Shown one piece after another: positions 18,438 to 26,996 of a stretch of DNA of 64,000 nucleotides. Below the pieces are notes generated by a model. That model did no database searches, had not been told where the DNA came from, and saw only the letters and a list, made by a program, of their open reading frames with translations. Numbering within the stretch: the stretch's first letter is position 1; every line of letters begins with the position of its first letter. Origin of the DNA: Rhizobium sp. TH135. Lineage in GTDB: Bacteria > Pseudomonadota > Alphaproteobacteria > Rhizobiales > Rhizobiaceae. The stretch covers positions 248,001 to 312,000 of the forward strand of contig NZ_PKRP01000007.1 of the NCBI RefSeq assembly GCF_002855515.1, in the 5' to 3' direction. Both the position numbers and the translations under genes were made by a program.

Positions 18438-19790
18438 ATGAACGCAGAGATTATCCGCCGCTACGGCGAAAGCCGCTTGCCCCGTTACACGAGCTATCCG
18501 ACCGCCCCCCGCTTCTCGCCCAGTATCGGAGCCGGCACTTATCGGGACTGGCTGGCCGCGGTGCCGAAAAGCGATCCGGTGTCACTCTACCTTCACGTGC
18601 CCTTCTGTCGATCCATGTGCTGGTATTGCGGCTGCCACACCACCATCACCCAGAAAGATGCGCCAATCCTCGACTATCTGACAGTGCTCAAACAGGAAAT
18701 TAGATTGGTGGCGAAAGCCATTGGGCGACGACAGGATGTCAGCGACATTCACTTCGGCGGCGGCACTCCGACGATCATGACGCCAGAGGAATTCCTCGAC
18801 CTCACTGCGACGCTCGCCGCAGCTTTTGGCATGAGCGGCGCGACCGAATTTGCGGTGGAAATAGATCCCAGAACACTGACCGTAGAAATGTCGGAGGCAC
18901 TGGGGAAGGCGGGGATAACTCGGGCTAGCCTTGGCGTTCAGAGTTTCGATCCCAAGGTGCAGAAAGCGATCAATCGCATCCAGTCAGCAGAACAGACCGA
19001 AACAGCCCTTTCGAACCTGCGCAAGGCAGGAGCCAGAAGTGTCAACTTCGACCTGATCTATGGTTTGCCACATCAGAATGTCGACTCTGCGATTGAAACT
19101 GCCCGGTTGGCCTCGGCCATGCGCCCTGAACGCTTCGCCGTCTTCGGCTACGCCCATGTCCCGGCCTTCAAGAAGCATCAACGCCTGATCGACACGGCAG
19201 CGCTCGGCGATGCCCATGAACGACATGCGCAGGCGGAAGCCATCGCGGCAACCCTGTGCGAAGCCGGGTATAGACGGATCGGTCTCGACCATTTTGCGCT
19301 TCCTGAGGATCAACTTTCGATCGCCGCCGATTGCCAGGCGTTGCACCGCAATTTCCAGGGATATACGACCGACATTGCATCAACGCTGATCGGGTTCGGT
19401 TCCTCGGCGATTGGACGCCTAACGGAAGGCTACGCGCAAAACGACGTTGCCATCGGACGCTATGCAAGTCTTATCTCATCCGGTGAACTGGCCACGTCGA
19501 AAGGCTATCGCCTTACCCAAGAAGACCGCGTCCGAGCCTGGATCATCGAACGGCTGATGTGCGACTTCCAGGTGGATTTTTCAACCATGCCGGATGGCTT
19601 TGAACTTCCGGACGAGGGCTTTGGAAAAGCCAATTTACCGCTGAAGACCTTGTTGGAGGAAGGCATTGTCACCTGGCGTGGCGATGTGCTGAGCGTGGAC
19701 ACAAAGCACAGGTTCCTCGTTCGAACGGTGGCGTCGTGCTTTGACGCCTATCTCGGCGAAACGGGCAGAACACACGCCACGGCGGCCTGA
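18438..19790 (+). CDS. hemN: HemN, oxygen-independent coproporphyrinogen III oxidase
   Basis: A 450-residue cytoplasmic radical SAM enzyme that makes protoporphyrinogen IX without oxygen. The Fe-S motif is CRSMCWYCGC (CxxxCxxC plus the extra Cys typical of HemN), preceded by SLYLHVPFC. FGGGTPTIM, EIDPRTL, LGVQSFD and the C-terminal HemN domain follow. GGAG precedes the ATG. It lies in the denitrification cluster because NO and nitrite respiration need haem when oxygen is absent. Two TTG-N8-CAA boxes lie upstream and a strong terminator follows. Confidence 0.97.
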   Translation: MNAEIIRRYGESRLPRYTSYPTAPRFSPSIGAGTYRDWLAAVPKSDPVSLYLHVPFCRSMCWYCGCHTTITQKDAPILDYLTVLKQEIRLVAKAIGRRQDVSDIHFGGGTPTIMTPEEFLDLTATLAAAFGMSGATEFAVEIDPRTLTVEMSEALGKAGITRASLGVQSFDPKVQKAINRIQSAEQTETALSNLRKAGARSVNFDLIYGLPHQNVDSAIETARLASAMRPERFAVFGYAHVPAFKKHQRLIDTAALGDAHERHAQAEAIAATLCEAGYRRIGLDHFALPEDQLSIAADCQALHRNFQGYTTDIASTLIGFGSSAIGRLTEGYAQNDVAIGRYASLISSGELATSKGYRLTQEDRVRAWIIERLMCDFQVDFSTMPDGFELPDEGFGKANLPLKTLLEEGIVTWRGDVLSVDTKHRFLVRTVASCFDAYLGETGRTHATAA

Positions 19791-19810
19791 GACAAAGCGA
19801 CGAAATAAGA

Positions 19811-19844
19811 GAAAGCCCGGTCCGATCGCTCGGTCCGGGCTTTC
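19811..19844. terminator. Bidirectional terminator between hemN and norD
   Basis: A 15-bp stem with one mismatch (GAAAGCCCGGTCCGA against TCGGTCCGGGCTTTC) and a four-base loop lies between the converging ends of hemN and norD. The flanking A and T runs make it suitable in both directions. Confidence 0.88.
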
Positions 19845-19862
19845 CCTTTGCGCGTTCGCGGA

Positions 19863-21761
19863 TCAGCGGACGAGCGCGCGATAGATCTGTGGCAAGGCCG
19901 CTGGAAGGCGGCGAATGTCGGGAACGACGGCATAGCCATGGTGGCCGAATACAGCCGGCACATAGGTTTTAGCGTCCTGATCGACCGTGACGCCGAAGAC
20001 ATGGATGCCACGCCGCCTTGCTTCGCTCACTGCCCGACGTGTGTCTTCAAGCGCAAAACGTCCCTCATAGTGATCGACATCATTCGGTTTTCCGTCGGTC
20101 AGGACAAGAAGCAAGTGCTTGCGATTGGGACGCTCGGCAAGTTTGGCCGTCGCGTGGCGTAGGGCTGCTCCCATGCGGGTATAGTAACCGGGCTTCAGCG
20201 CGGCGATGCGATGGCGCACCAACGCACTCATCGGCTCATCAAAGTCCTTGATCGTCTCAACGCGCACCCAGTCCCGCCGTCTGGACGTGAAGCTCAAGAT
20301 AGAATGCATGTCGCCGCAGGCGGCAAGCCCTTCGGCCAGAACCAGAAGCGCCTCCTTCTCGACATCGAGTACCCGTCGGTCGTTGAACCAGGCGTCGGTC
20401 GACAGCGAGACGTCGACCAGCAGGGTCACCGCAAGATCATGGGCCTGCGGCCGACTTGCCAGGTGGATGCGGTCGGAGCATTCACCGCTCGCAGCAAGCT
20501 CGGTGCGGCTGCGCACGACCGCATCGAGATCGAGATCGGCACCGTCGACCTGTGCACGCAGCAGCTCATGGCGCGGACGCATCGCTTCGAACTGCCGCCG
20601 CACCCGGCGAATCATCGCCTTCATCTCGGATGACTGGACCGGCGCCTTGTCCTGTTCGCAGGCCGGACCGGCAAAGACCCGGCAGTGGTCCTTCAGATAG
20701 ACCCCTTGTCTGTAGTCCCATTCCGGATAGGTCAGTTCCGCTTCGATCTCGGAATGGATTAGCGCCTCGGGCGGCAGGTCCAGGTCGAACCGAAATTTCG
20801 CGGCTGGCCGGCCCTTGCGTTCTCCAAGCACCATCTCATCGAGTTCGTCAGCGGCCGACGCATCGTGATCGTCACTGTCGTCGGCGGGACGGTCGACATT
20901 AACCATCTCGGCCATGGCGAGGATCTTCTCGAAGCGATTCAGGATGAAGGGGCTGCGCTCGCCCTTGGCGGCGGAATCCTTCTCGCGAATTGCCACATGG
21001 CGTCCGGCCGCCTGCGCATCCGCCTGGCTGGAGCCAACTGGCTGATCGATTTCCTGGCGGCCGGCCCATTCTTCTCTAACGACCGCCTGCGGCCACAGTG
21101 GCACGGGCAACATCGGCAGATAGCCCGCAGGTGCCTGCGTCGGCATATCATTACCTGCAGAGAGCGGGGCAAGCCCCGCGCCACAGCGCAGGAGATCAAT
21201 GATACAGTCCTCCAGCAGCCCCTCAACCCGAGGCAGCGAGCCGCGGCGGCGCTCCGACAGAAGGGCGCGGCAAAGCCGACTATAACGATCGACCAGACCG
21301 GGGAAGGTCTCCAGGACCTGCGCTTCAAGCGCCGACGCCGCATCCAAAAGTGCAAGATCTGCCTTGAGGGGATCTGTCTCGGTCATCGGTTGAAGCGGCA
21401 TCACGGCCATGGCGGCGGCCAGCCAGACATAAAGGTCAAGATTGAGCGACTGCTCCGGCATGAGATCCAAGACTGGGGGCAACATCACGCTAGCTTCGTC
21501 CCGCGCCGGATGAATGAGCTTTTCTTCGCCCAGCCCCATGCGTTGCCGGAACTTCAGCCGGTGTTGCGAGGTCTTGCCCCGCGCCGGTACCAGTTGAACC
21601 GTCCGTTCACCCCCGAAGCCACGAAAGCAGACAGAGAGTACCGGAAGCATGTCCTCCAGCAGGACAGCCGCTTCGGGGTAACGCGGCCAGGTGCGGGTAT
21701 CACCTGCCAACCTGTGCCAGGCGCGCCCGACCGTCTCCTCAAGCTCCAGAAAGTCCAGCAT
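19863..21761 (-). CDS. norD: NorD, nitric oxide reductase activation protein
   Basis: A 632-residue protein with a C-terminal von Willebrand factor A domain: LLVDVSLSTDAW is the metal-ion site and LLVLTDGKPNDVDHY the following strand. The N-terminal part (WHRLAGD, LRFRQRMGLGEE region) matches NorD and CbbO proteins. NorD works with the AAA+ protein NorQ to activate NorBC, probably during metal insertion. It is the last gene of the norEFCBQD transcript. AGGAG lies seven bases before the ATG. The middle third is acidic and low in complexity, as in other NorD proteins. Confidence 0.95.
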   Translation of the reverse strand: MLDFLELEETVGRAWHRLAGDTRTWPRYPEAAVLLEDMLPVLSVCFRGFGGERTVQLVPARGKTSQHRLKFRQRMGLGEEKLIHPARDEASVMLPPVLDLMPEQSLNLDLYVWLAAAMAVMPLQPMTETDPLKADLALLDAASALEAQVLETFPGLVDRYSRLCRALLSERRRGSLPRVEGLLEDCIIDLLRCGAGLAPLSAGNDMPTQAPAGYLPMLPVPLWPQAVVREEWAGRQEIDQPVGSSQADAQAAGRHVAIREKDSAAKGERSPFILNRFEKILAMAEMVNVDRPADDSDDHDASAADELDEMVLGERKGRPAAKFRFDLDLPPEALIHSEIEAELTYPEWDYRQGVYLKDHCRVFAGPACEQDKAPVQSSEMKAMIRRVRRQFEAMRPRHELLRAQVDGADLDLDAVVRSRTELAASGECSDRIHLASRPQAHDLAVTLLVDVSLSTDAWFNDRRVLDVEKEALLVLAEGLAACGDMHSILSFTSRRRDWVRVETIKDFDEPMSALVRHRIAALKPGYYTRMGAALRHATAKLAERPNRKHLLLVLTDGKPNDVDHYEGRFALEDTRRAVSEARRRGIHVFGVTVDQDAKTYVPAVFGHHGYAVVPDIRRLPAALPQIYRALVR

Positions 21762-21770
21762 GACATGCTC

Positions 21771-22574
21771 CTAGCGGATGACCGCCTGTGCCAGTTCGAG
21801 GAGTGCGGTACGCACGTCAGGTTCGTCGGTCAGCGGCTCGATCATGGCGGCACGAACGGCGTCCCGTGGCGCAAGACCGGCATCGACGAGGCTCGCGCAG
21901 TAAACCAGCAGACGCGTGGAGACGCCCTCCTCCAGGTCATGACCTTTCAATGCCCGCAGCCGCCGCGCCAGTTCGACCAATGGCTCTACAGCCGTGGCAG
22001 GCAGTCCACTTTCTGCCGAGACAACCTCGATCTCCCTCGCCTTGGGCAGGAAGTCGAACTCGATGGCGACAAAACGCTGGCGAGTCGAGGGCTTCAACGC
22101 TTTGAGGAGGCTTTGATAGCCAGGATTGTAGGAGACAACGAGCATGAAGGCCGGCGGTGCTTCAAGCTCTTCGCCTGTCCGCTCCAATGGCAGGATGCGC
22201 CGGTCGTCGGTGAGCGGGTGGAGCACGACGGCGACATCCTTGCGCGCCTCGACCACCTCGTCGAGATAGCAGACGCCGCCCTCACGGACTGCCCGGGTCA
22301 GCGGTCCGTCGACCCAGACCGTCTCACCTCCCTTCAAAAGAAAACGGCCCGTGAGATCGGCAGCCGCCAGATCGTCGTGGCAGGAGACGGTGGTCAGCGG
22401 CAAGCCAAGCTTTTGCGCCATATGACTGACGAACCGGGTCTTTCCGCAGCCTGTCGGTCCTTTGAGGAGAAGCGGCAACTGCCGCGTCCAGGCTGTCTCG
22501 AAGAGAGTGCATTCGTTGCCGGCTGGAGAATAGGCCGGGATATCCGGCTGAATGTTGCGGGCGATGATATTCAT
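21771..22574 (-). CDS. norQ: NorQ, MoxR-type AAA+ ATPase
   Basis: About 267 residues. MoxR-family AAA+ ATPase with Walker A GPTGCGKT, Walker B VCYLDEVVEA, sensor 1 VVSYNPGYQS and the NorQ/CbbQ opening MNIIARNIQPDIPAY. It energises NorBC maturation together with NorD. The start at 22574 follows GAGGATC; five extra residues are possible upstream. It lies between norB and norD. Confidence 0.96.
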   Translation of the reverse strand: MNIIARNIQPDIPAYSPAGNECTLFETAWTRQLPLLLKGPTGCGKTRFVSHMAQKLGLPLTTVSCHDDLAAADLTGRFLLKGGETVWVDGPLTRAVREGGVCYLDEVVEARKDVAVVLHPLTDDRRILPLERTGEELEAPPAFMLVVSYNPGYQSLLKALKPSTRQRFVAIEFDFLPKAREIEVVSAESGLPATAVEPLVELARRLRALKGHDLEEGVSTRLLVYCASLVDAGLAPRDAVRAAMIEPLTDEPDVRTALLELAQAVIR

Positions 22575-22634
22575 GTTGCTGATCCTCAAAATTGGGGAGA
22601 GCCCCGCCGCTTGTGAAACAGCGGGGCCGCTGTT

Positions 22635-23981
22635 TCACTCGGCGGGCTCGACATAGCCGCCGAAGGCAGGCTCTTTTTCCTTGCCCGGCATCAACACGGC
22701 CCAGACGAACATCAGGGCCGAGACCAGCACGACGGCACCGGAGCCGAGGCGCACCCAGTAGAACAGCGCCAACTGGTCCTGGACAGCCATGTAGCTTTCG
22801 CCGAGCACGCGCTGCAGATGCACCTGCAGGACACCGGCAAAGGTGAGCGCAAAGGTCATCACCGACATCGCCGTGCACATCATCCAGAAGCTCGCGATCG
22901 ACAGCCATTGATTATAGGGCTGGCGGCCGCGCAGTTCCGGAATGGCGTAGGCCATGATCGCAAGGTTGAGCATGACATAAGCGCCGAAGAAGGCGAGGTG
23001 TCCGTGAGCTGCCGTCACCTGCGTGCCGTGGGTGTAATAGTTGACCGAGGATAGCGTGTGCAGGAACCCCCAGACGCCGGCACCGAAGAAGGCCATGACC
23101 GAGCAGCCGATCGACCACAGAAGTGCTGCCTTGTTCGGATGCTTGCGGCCGGCCTTCCAGGTCATCACGAAGGTGAAGATGACCATGGTAAAGAAGGGGG
23201 CAACTTCGAGGGTAGAGAAGAGCGAGCCGATCCACTGCCAGTAGCCCGGGGCACCGATCCAGTAATAGTGGTGGCCCGTGCCGAGAATGCCCGAAAACAG
23301 CGCCAGGCCGATGATGACATAGAGCCACTTCTCGACCACTTCGCGGTCGATGCCGTTGAGCTTGATCATCAAGAAGGCGAGCACCGAGGCCATGATCAGT
23401 TCCCAGACGCCTTCGACCCAGAGGTGGACGACATACCACCAGTACATCTTGTCGAGCGCGAGATTGATCGGGTTGTAGAAGGCAAAGAGGAAGAAGATCG
23501 CCACCCCCCAGAGGCCGAAGATCAGGATATTGGTGACGACAGTCTTGCGGCCCTTCAGCGAAGTCATGGTGACGTTGAACAGCAGCATCAATGCGACAAT
23601 GACGATGCCGATCTTGATGATGAAGGGTTGTTCAAGAAACTCGCGGCCTTCATGGATGCCAAAGAGGTAACCGACGACGGCTGCGGCGGCGGCGATCAGA
23701 AAGATCCAGAACTGCACGATGGCAAGCTTTGGGCTGTAAAGCTCCGTCTCCGCCTCTTCCGGCAGCAGATAATAGGTCGCGCCCATGAAGCCCATGAGCA
23801 ACCAGACGATCAGGGCGTTGGTGTGGATCATGCGCACGATGTTGAACGGCAGGAGCTCGGAGAGCGTATTGGGCAGGACGTAGATCGTGCCCGCAACGAC
23901 CCCGAACAGGACCTGGGCAACAAAGAGGCCAAGCGCGCCGTAGAAATACAGCATCGCGACCTTCTGGCTTTGATATTTCAT
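22635..23981 (-). CDS. norB: NorB, nitric oxide reductase large subunit
   Basis: A 448-residue, 12-helix membrane protein of the haem-copper oxidase superfamily that reduces two NO to nitrous oxide at a haem b3 / non-haem iron centre. Conserved blocks are FNIVRMIHTNALIVWLLMG (haem b His), WWYVVHLWVEGVWE (first FeB-site His), GTGHHYYWIG (paired FeB His) and AHGHLAFFGAYVMLN. It is of the cytochrome-c-dependent type because norC precedes it. The start at 23981 has AAGGAG upstream; the longer frame adds seven residues. NorC ends 28 bases upstream. Confidence 0.98.
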   Translation of the reverse strand: MKYQSQKVAMLYFYGALGLFVAQVLFGVVAGTIYVLPNTLSELLPFNIVRMIHTNALIVWLLMGFMGATYYLLPEEAETELYSPKLAIVQFWIFLIAAAAAVVGYLFGIHEGREFLEQPFIIKIGIVIVALMLLFNVTMTSLKGRKTVVTNILIFGLWGVAIFFLFAFYNPINLALDKMYWWYVVHLWVEGVWELIMASVLAFLMIKLNGIDREVVEKWLYVIIGLALFSGILGTGHHYYWIGAPGYWQWIGSLFSTLEVAPFFTMVIFTFVMTWKAGRKHPNKAALLWSIGCSVMAFFGAGVWGFLHTLSSVNYYTHGTQVTAAHGHLAFFGAYVMLNLAIMAYAIPELRGRQPYNQWLSIASFWMMCTAMSVMTFALTFAGVLQVHLQRVLGESYMAVQDQLALFYWVRLGSGAVVLVSALMFVWAVLMPGKEKEPAFGGYVEPAE

Positions 23982-24009
23982 AGGTTTGTCTCCTTGGGTC
24001 ACGAAGGGC

Positions 24010-24462
24010 TCAGCCCGCCTCGTTCGGCGGCCAGTTCTGTGTCTTGATCTTGCTGGTCCATTCGAGGAAGTCGGCGAGATCGTTGATCTCTTCGTCGGTC
24101 AGGTTGAATTGCGGCATCTGGCGACGACCTTCGACACCAGAGGGCTGTGCAGCCATCCAAGAACGAAGCGTCTCGCGTGCACCGTCGCGATCGTCCTGGC
24201 CACCCCAGCGCGTCCAGACATTGCCAAGTTCGGGCGCAAAATAGGCGCCTTCACCCAGGATCGAGTGGCAGTTGATACAGGAGTGCTTTTCCCAGATATG
24301 CTTGCCGCGTGCGACGCTGTCAGTCAGCGTCGATTCATCCGTGGAAGTGGTGCGGATATAGTAGTGACTGTGGGCAGTGAGCCCCACGAAGATCGCAAAA
24401 AAGAATATGGAGCCGCCGTAAAAGACGTTGCGCGCTCCGGTCTTGGTCAGGCGCTCTGCCAT
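24010..24462 (-). CDS. norC: NorC, cytochrome c subunit of nitric oxide reductase
   Basis: A 150-residue protein with one N-terminal membrane anchor (FYGGSIFFFAIFVGLTAHS) and a periplasmic cytochrome c domain: haem motif CINCH in EKHSCINCHSILGEGAYFAPELG and axial Met in RRQMPQFNLT. It passes electrons from cytochrome c or pseudoazurin to NorB. It heads norCBQD, and a TTG-N8-CAA box lies 125 bases upstream, suggesting its own promoter in addition to norE. Confidence 0.97.
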   Translation of the reverse strand: MAERLTKTGARNVFYGGSIFFFAIFVGLTAHSHYYIRTTSTDESTLTDSVARGKHIWEKHSCINCHSILGEGAYFAPELGNVWTRWGGQDDRDGARETLRSWMAAQPSGVEGRRQMPQFNLTDEEINDLADFLEWTSKIKTQNWPPNEAG

Positions 24463-24587
24463 GCCCTTGTCCTTCCGTCTGCCGGGCTGAAAAGGCCCGA
24501 CCTGGTTTCCCCGCCTCGAAGGCTCCGGCGATCCCCTCGCCGGCTCTGCGGGATGTTCTTTTCATAGAGAGTGAGCGGAGTTGTTCT

Positions 24588-24601
24588 TTGCGTTTCGGCA
24601 A
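24588..24601. promoter_or_regulatory. NnrR-type box upstream of norC
   Basis: TTGCGTTTCGGCAA has the TTG-N8-CAA core with a TTGCG left half. It lies 125 bases before the norC start, in the gap between norF and norC. Confidence 0.6.
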
Positions 24602-24617
24602 GCAACCGCGCGAATCT

Positions 24618-24893
24618 TCATCCCAACAGAAGGACAACCAGCGACCGAGAGAGTGCGGCGATCAGAATGATGCTTAACCAGCAGATCAGTGCGATTCGCA
24701 TGGCATGATTTCCGCCCCTGAGTTCGAGGAAGTCGAGCACCACAAGCCGTCCTTTGGCAAAGGCAATCCCAAGAACGGCGGCAATCGGTACGATCGTTGG
24801 ACCAGCGAGCGTCGTAACAATTGCGCCGCCAATGGCGAAGGTCATCAGCATGGCGAGCACACCCACCAATTCCTCGTGCTGTCTGCGGGTCAT
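24618..24893 (-). CDS. norF: NorF, small membrane protein
   Basis: A 91-residue protein with about three hydrophobic segments. It resembles the prokaryotic cytochrome c oxidase subunit IV fold (FAKGRLVVLDFLELRGG). NorF supports NO reductase activity in Paracoccus and Rhodobacter. The ATG at 24893 with GAGG upstream is preferred over the GTG at 24905; the latter would overlap norE by four bases. Confidence 0.85.
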   Translation of the reverse strand: MTRRQHEELVGVLAMLMTFAIGGAIVTTLAGPTIVPIAAVLGIAFAKGRLVVLDFLELRGGNHAMRIALICWLSIILIAALSRSLVVLLLG

Positions 24894-24901
24894 GGGAAGC
24901 C

Positions 24902-25447
24902 TCACGCGAGATAGAGAATGGGAAAGATGACCAGCCAGACGAGGTCGATCACGTGCCAGAGTGTGGCGATCAGAACGAGGTTCTCCCGTGCCGGACGCCA
25001 GGCGACGAGAAGAAGCGCAATGGCGCCGAAGAAGACATGCAGGAGATGAAAGCCGGTAATGATGAAATAGAGCTCGAAGAAGGTATCGAGCGTCGCATCA
25101 TGGGCGTAGCGAACCTCACCCCAATATTCGAAGAGCTTGACCGCCACGAAGCAGAAGCCAAGCAGGGCTGCAATGGTTAACGGCCGTTTCACCGCCTGAA
25201 GTTCAAGCCGATTTCGCATCGCCACGGCGACAAAGTACCCGCTAACCAGCAGGACAAGCGTATTCGCGCCGGCGATCCCCGGCCTTAAATGCAGACGCGC
25301 CAGTTCGAAGGCTTCTGCATCGAAGGTCGAGACGACGAGGAAGCCAAGGATCAGGATGCCGAAAGCGATCAACTCGCTCCACACCAGGATCCAGAGCAGC
25401 AGGTGGTCGTCCTTTGCCTCCTGCTGGAGGCTCGTTTGCATGGCCAT
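24902..25447 (-). CDS. norE: NorE, cytochrome c oxidase subunit III-like protein
   Basis: A 181-residue, five-helix membrane protein of the COX3 family (SELIAFGILILGF, FHLLHVFFGAIALLLVAW, LWHVIDLVWLVIFPILYL). NorE helps full NO reductase activity but is not catalytic. It starts the norEFCBQD order, with GGGAG before the ATG. A TTG-N8-CAA box lies 54 bases upstream, shared with the divergent small membrane gene. Confidence 0.92.
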   Translation of the reverse strand: MAMQTSLQQEAKDDHLLLWILVWSELIAFGILILGFLVVSTFDAEAFELARLHLRPGIAGANTLVLLVSGYFVAVAMRNRLELQAVKRPLTIAALLGFCFVAVKLFEYWGEVRYAHDATLDTFFELYFIITGFHLLHVFFGAIALLLVAWRPARENLVLIATLWHVIDLVWLVIFPILYLA

Positions 25448-25501
25448 GGTCAGATCTCCCGTTGGTCGGGATCGGTTCTAGAGAAAAATCCGAAGCGCTC
25501 T

Positions 25502-25515
25502 TTGTGGGAGCGCAA
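25502..25515. promoter_or_regulatory. NnrR-type box between norE and the divergent membrane gene
   Basis: TTGTGGGAGCGCAA has the TTG-N8-CAA core inside an eight-of-ten symmetric site. It ends 54 bases from norE on one side and 56 bases from the small membrane protein on the other, so it can serve both directions. Confidence 0.7.
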
Positions 25516-25571
25516 AGAAGACTGACGAAAGACAAGGCAGAGTGCTTCCACAACAGAAGGGATTGACTGAA

Positions 25572-25727
25572 ATGACGGATGCACAAATCGGCCTTGTCGT
25601 TGCGACACCTGTCATCATGGGCTTTGCCCTGATGCTGAAACGCATGGGGGTACTCCAGGGCGGAGGCACTCTAGCCGCCGTTCTGACTTCGCTTGCCATC
25701 GGCGTCATCCTGTTCATCGGCCAATAA
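25572..25727 (+). CDS. Small membrane protein, unknown function
   Basis: A 51-residue protein with two hydrophobic stretches (IGLVVATPVIMGFALML and LAAVLTSLAIGVILFIG) separated by KRMGVLQGGG. No family is recognised. It is divergent from norE, shares its palindrome, and is followed after ten bases by the hemerythrin-like gene and nnrU, so it probably belongs to the NO regulon. AAGGG precedes the ATG at 25572; a GTG at 25542 is an alternative. Confidence 0.65.
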   Translation: MTDAQIGLVVATPVIMGFALMLKRMGVLQGGGTLAAVLTSLAIGVILFIGQ

Positions 25728-25737
25728 GGGAAAAACC

Positions 25738-26214
25738 ATGGAAACGACTGGATCCAGCCTGACGGCCTCCGAGGTCAGGGCGCTTGAGGACAAGCACCGC
25801 GATCTTCTCATTCTCTGCTTGAAGCTGGAGGAGTTGGCCGCGGACTTTGACACGGGTGGGATTCCCCGTGGTATCCAGAAGGTTGCCAAGCACATCGAAC
25901 CGTTGGTGGCAGCCGCCCACACTCTGGAAGAGCAAAAGTTCTACCCCGACCTCGAGCTGCATGCCGGCTCCTGCTTCGGCTCTCTTCTTCTCGATCAGGT
26001 CAAGTCCGAACATCGCATCGACCGTCGCGCGGCCCGTGAGCTATCTCTCACTTTGGCCGCTGTCGCTCGCAAACGATGCAGACTGAGCCTGGAAACGGTG
26101 GCCCATATGGTTCGCGGTTTTCAGGAAGCTGTCCGGCGCCATATCACTGCGGAGCAGATGCTGCTGCAGCAGCTTCTAAACGTGGAACCCGAAACGCAGT
26201 TGTTCCCAACATGA
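25738..26214 (+). CDS. Hemerythrin-like HHE domain protein
   Basis: A 158-residue cytoplasmic helical protein. Candidate di-iron ligands lie in LEDKHRDLL, AKHIEPLVAAAHTLEEQKFYP, KSEHRIDRR and VRRHITAEQ. Such proteins bind oxygen or NO or store iron; in denitrification clusters they are often linked to NO handling. AAGGG precedes the ATG. It ends in an ATGA overlap with nnrU, so both are translated together. Confidence 0.8.
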   Translation: METTGSSLTASEVRALEDKHRDLLILCLKLEELAADFDTGGIPRGIQKVAKHIEPLVAAAHTLEEQKFYPDLELHAGSCFGSLLLDQVKSEHRIDRRAARELSLTLAAVARKRCRLSLETVAHMVRGFQEAVRRHITAEQMLLQQLLNVEPETQLFPT

Positions 26215-26894
26215 CCCAGATCGTTCTTGCGCTTGCAGCATTCTTGTTGTTGCATTCGGTGCCTGCCTTACCAACCATCCGCGGAAGGCTGACCGCAGCG
26301 CTTGGATTACGGCTCTACCTTCTAGTCTATTCGACAACATCCGTAGCACTACTTATATGGGTCCTGCATGCCGCCTGGAACACCGAGTATGCAGAGATCT
26401 GGCGGCCGGATTCCCGGAGCATCCTCGCCAATCTTGTGTTGTCGCCAGTCGGGCTTTTTCTGGTCACGGCAGGCCTGATCAGCCCCAATCCCGCATCTAT
26501 CAGCTTCATGACAGGCACTACACCTGGCGCGATTACAACTCTCACCCGCCATCCGGTCTTGTGGGGATTTTTCCTCTGGTCTCTCGGCCACCTCGCAGCA
26601 AACGGTGATACCAGATCGCTCCTTGTCTTCGGTGGCCTCGGTCTGTTTTCTGCTGTCGGTATCCTTGTCGCGGAAAAGCGCGCGAGACGCAGGATGGGAG
26701 AAGACTGGTCACCAGTCGAGAGATCAACATCCATATTTCCGTTGATCGCCCTGCTCTCCGGACGCGCCAAGCTGCGCCTGGATGGACATCTGGTAGCCGG
26801 ACTCGCCGTGACGCTGCTTGTCACACTCTGGCTGCTCGCGGGAGGCCATGCCGCCCTGTTTGGCGCAGACCCGATCCTCGCGCTCGACATTTGA
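26211..26894 (+). CDS. nnrU: NnrU-family membrane protein
   Basis: A 227-residue membrane protein with about six helices. The NnrU family is related to methyltransferase-like isoprenylcysteine and NnrU domains: GLRLYLLVYSTTSVALL, TRHPVLWGFFLWSLGHLAANGD and AEKRARRRMGEDW. nnrU is needed for nitrite or NO reductase expression or activity in Rhodobacter; the mechanism is unknown. The start at 26211 overlaps the hemerythrin-like stop. The longer open frame from 26076 lies inside that gene. Confidence 0.9.
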   Translation: MTQIVLALAAFLLLHSVPALPTIRGRLTAALGLRLYLLVYSTTSVALLIWVLHAAWNTEYAEIWRPDSRSILANLVLSPVGLFLVTAGLISPNPASISFMTGTTPGAITTLTRHPVLWGFFLWSLGHLAANGDTRSLLVFGGLGLFSAVGILVAEKRARRRMGEDWSPVERSTSIFPLIALLSGRAKLRLDGHLVAGLAVTLLVTLWLLAGGHAALFGADPILALDI

Positions 26895-26926
26895 GAACGA
26901 TTCCAGCCCGTAATTCCACACACTAC

Positions 26927-26940
26927 TTGCTCTACGTCAA
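26927..26940. promoter_or_regulatory. NnrR-type box upstream of the ABC-NnrS operon
   Basis: TTGCTCTACGTCAA has the TTG-N8-CAA core and ends 56 bases before the start of the binding-protein gene. Confidence 0.6.
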
Positions 26941-26996
26941 ACATCCGCACGCGGACTGTTATAACATGAGTAACTTAATCAATTTTCGGAGGCGGG

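Noticed and set aside
20865-22616. 583-codon plus-strand open frame opposite norD and norQ
   Set aside because: A long shadow frame caused by high GC content; the norD and norQ motifs on the minus strand are unambiguous.
23058-24047. 329-codon plus-strand open frame opposite norB
   Set aside because: Repetitive acidic shadow translation; NorB haem ligands lie on the minus strand.
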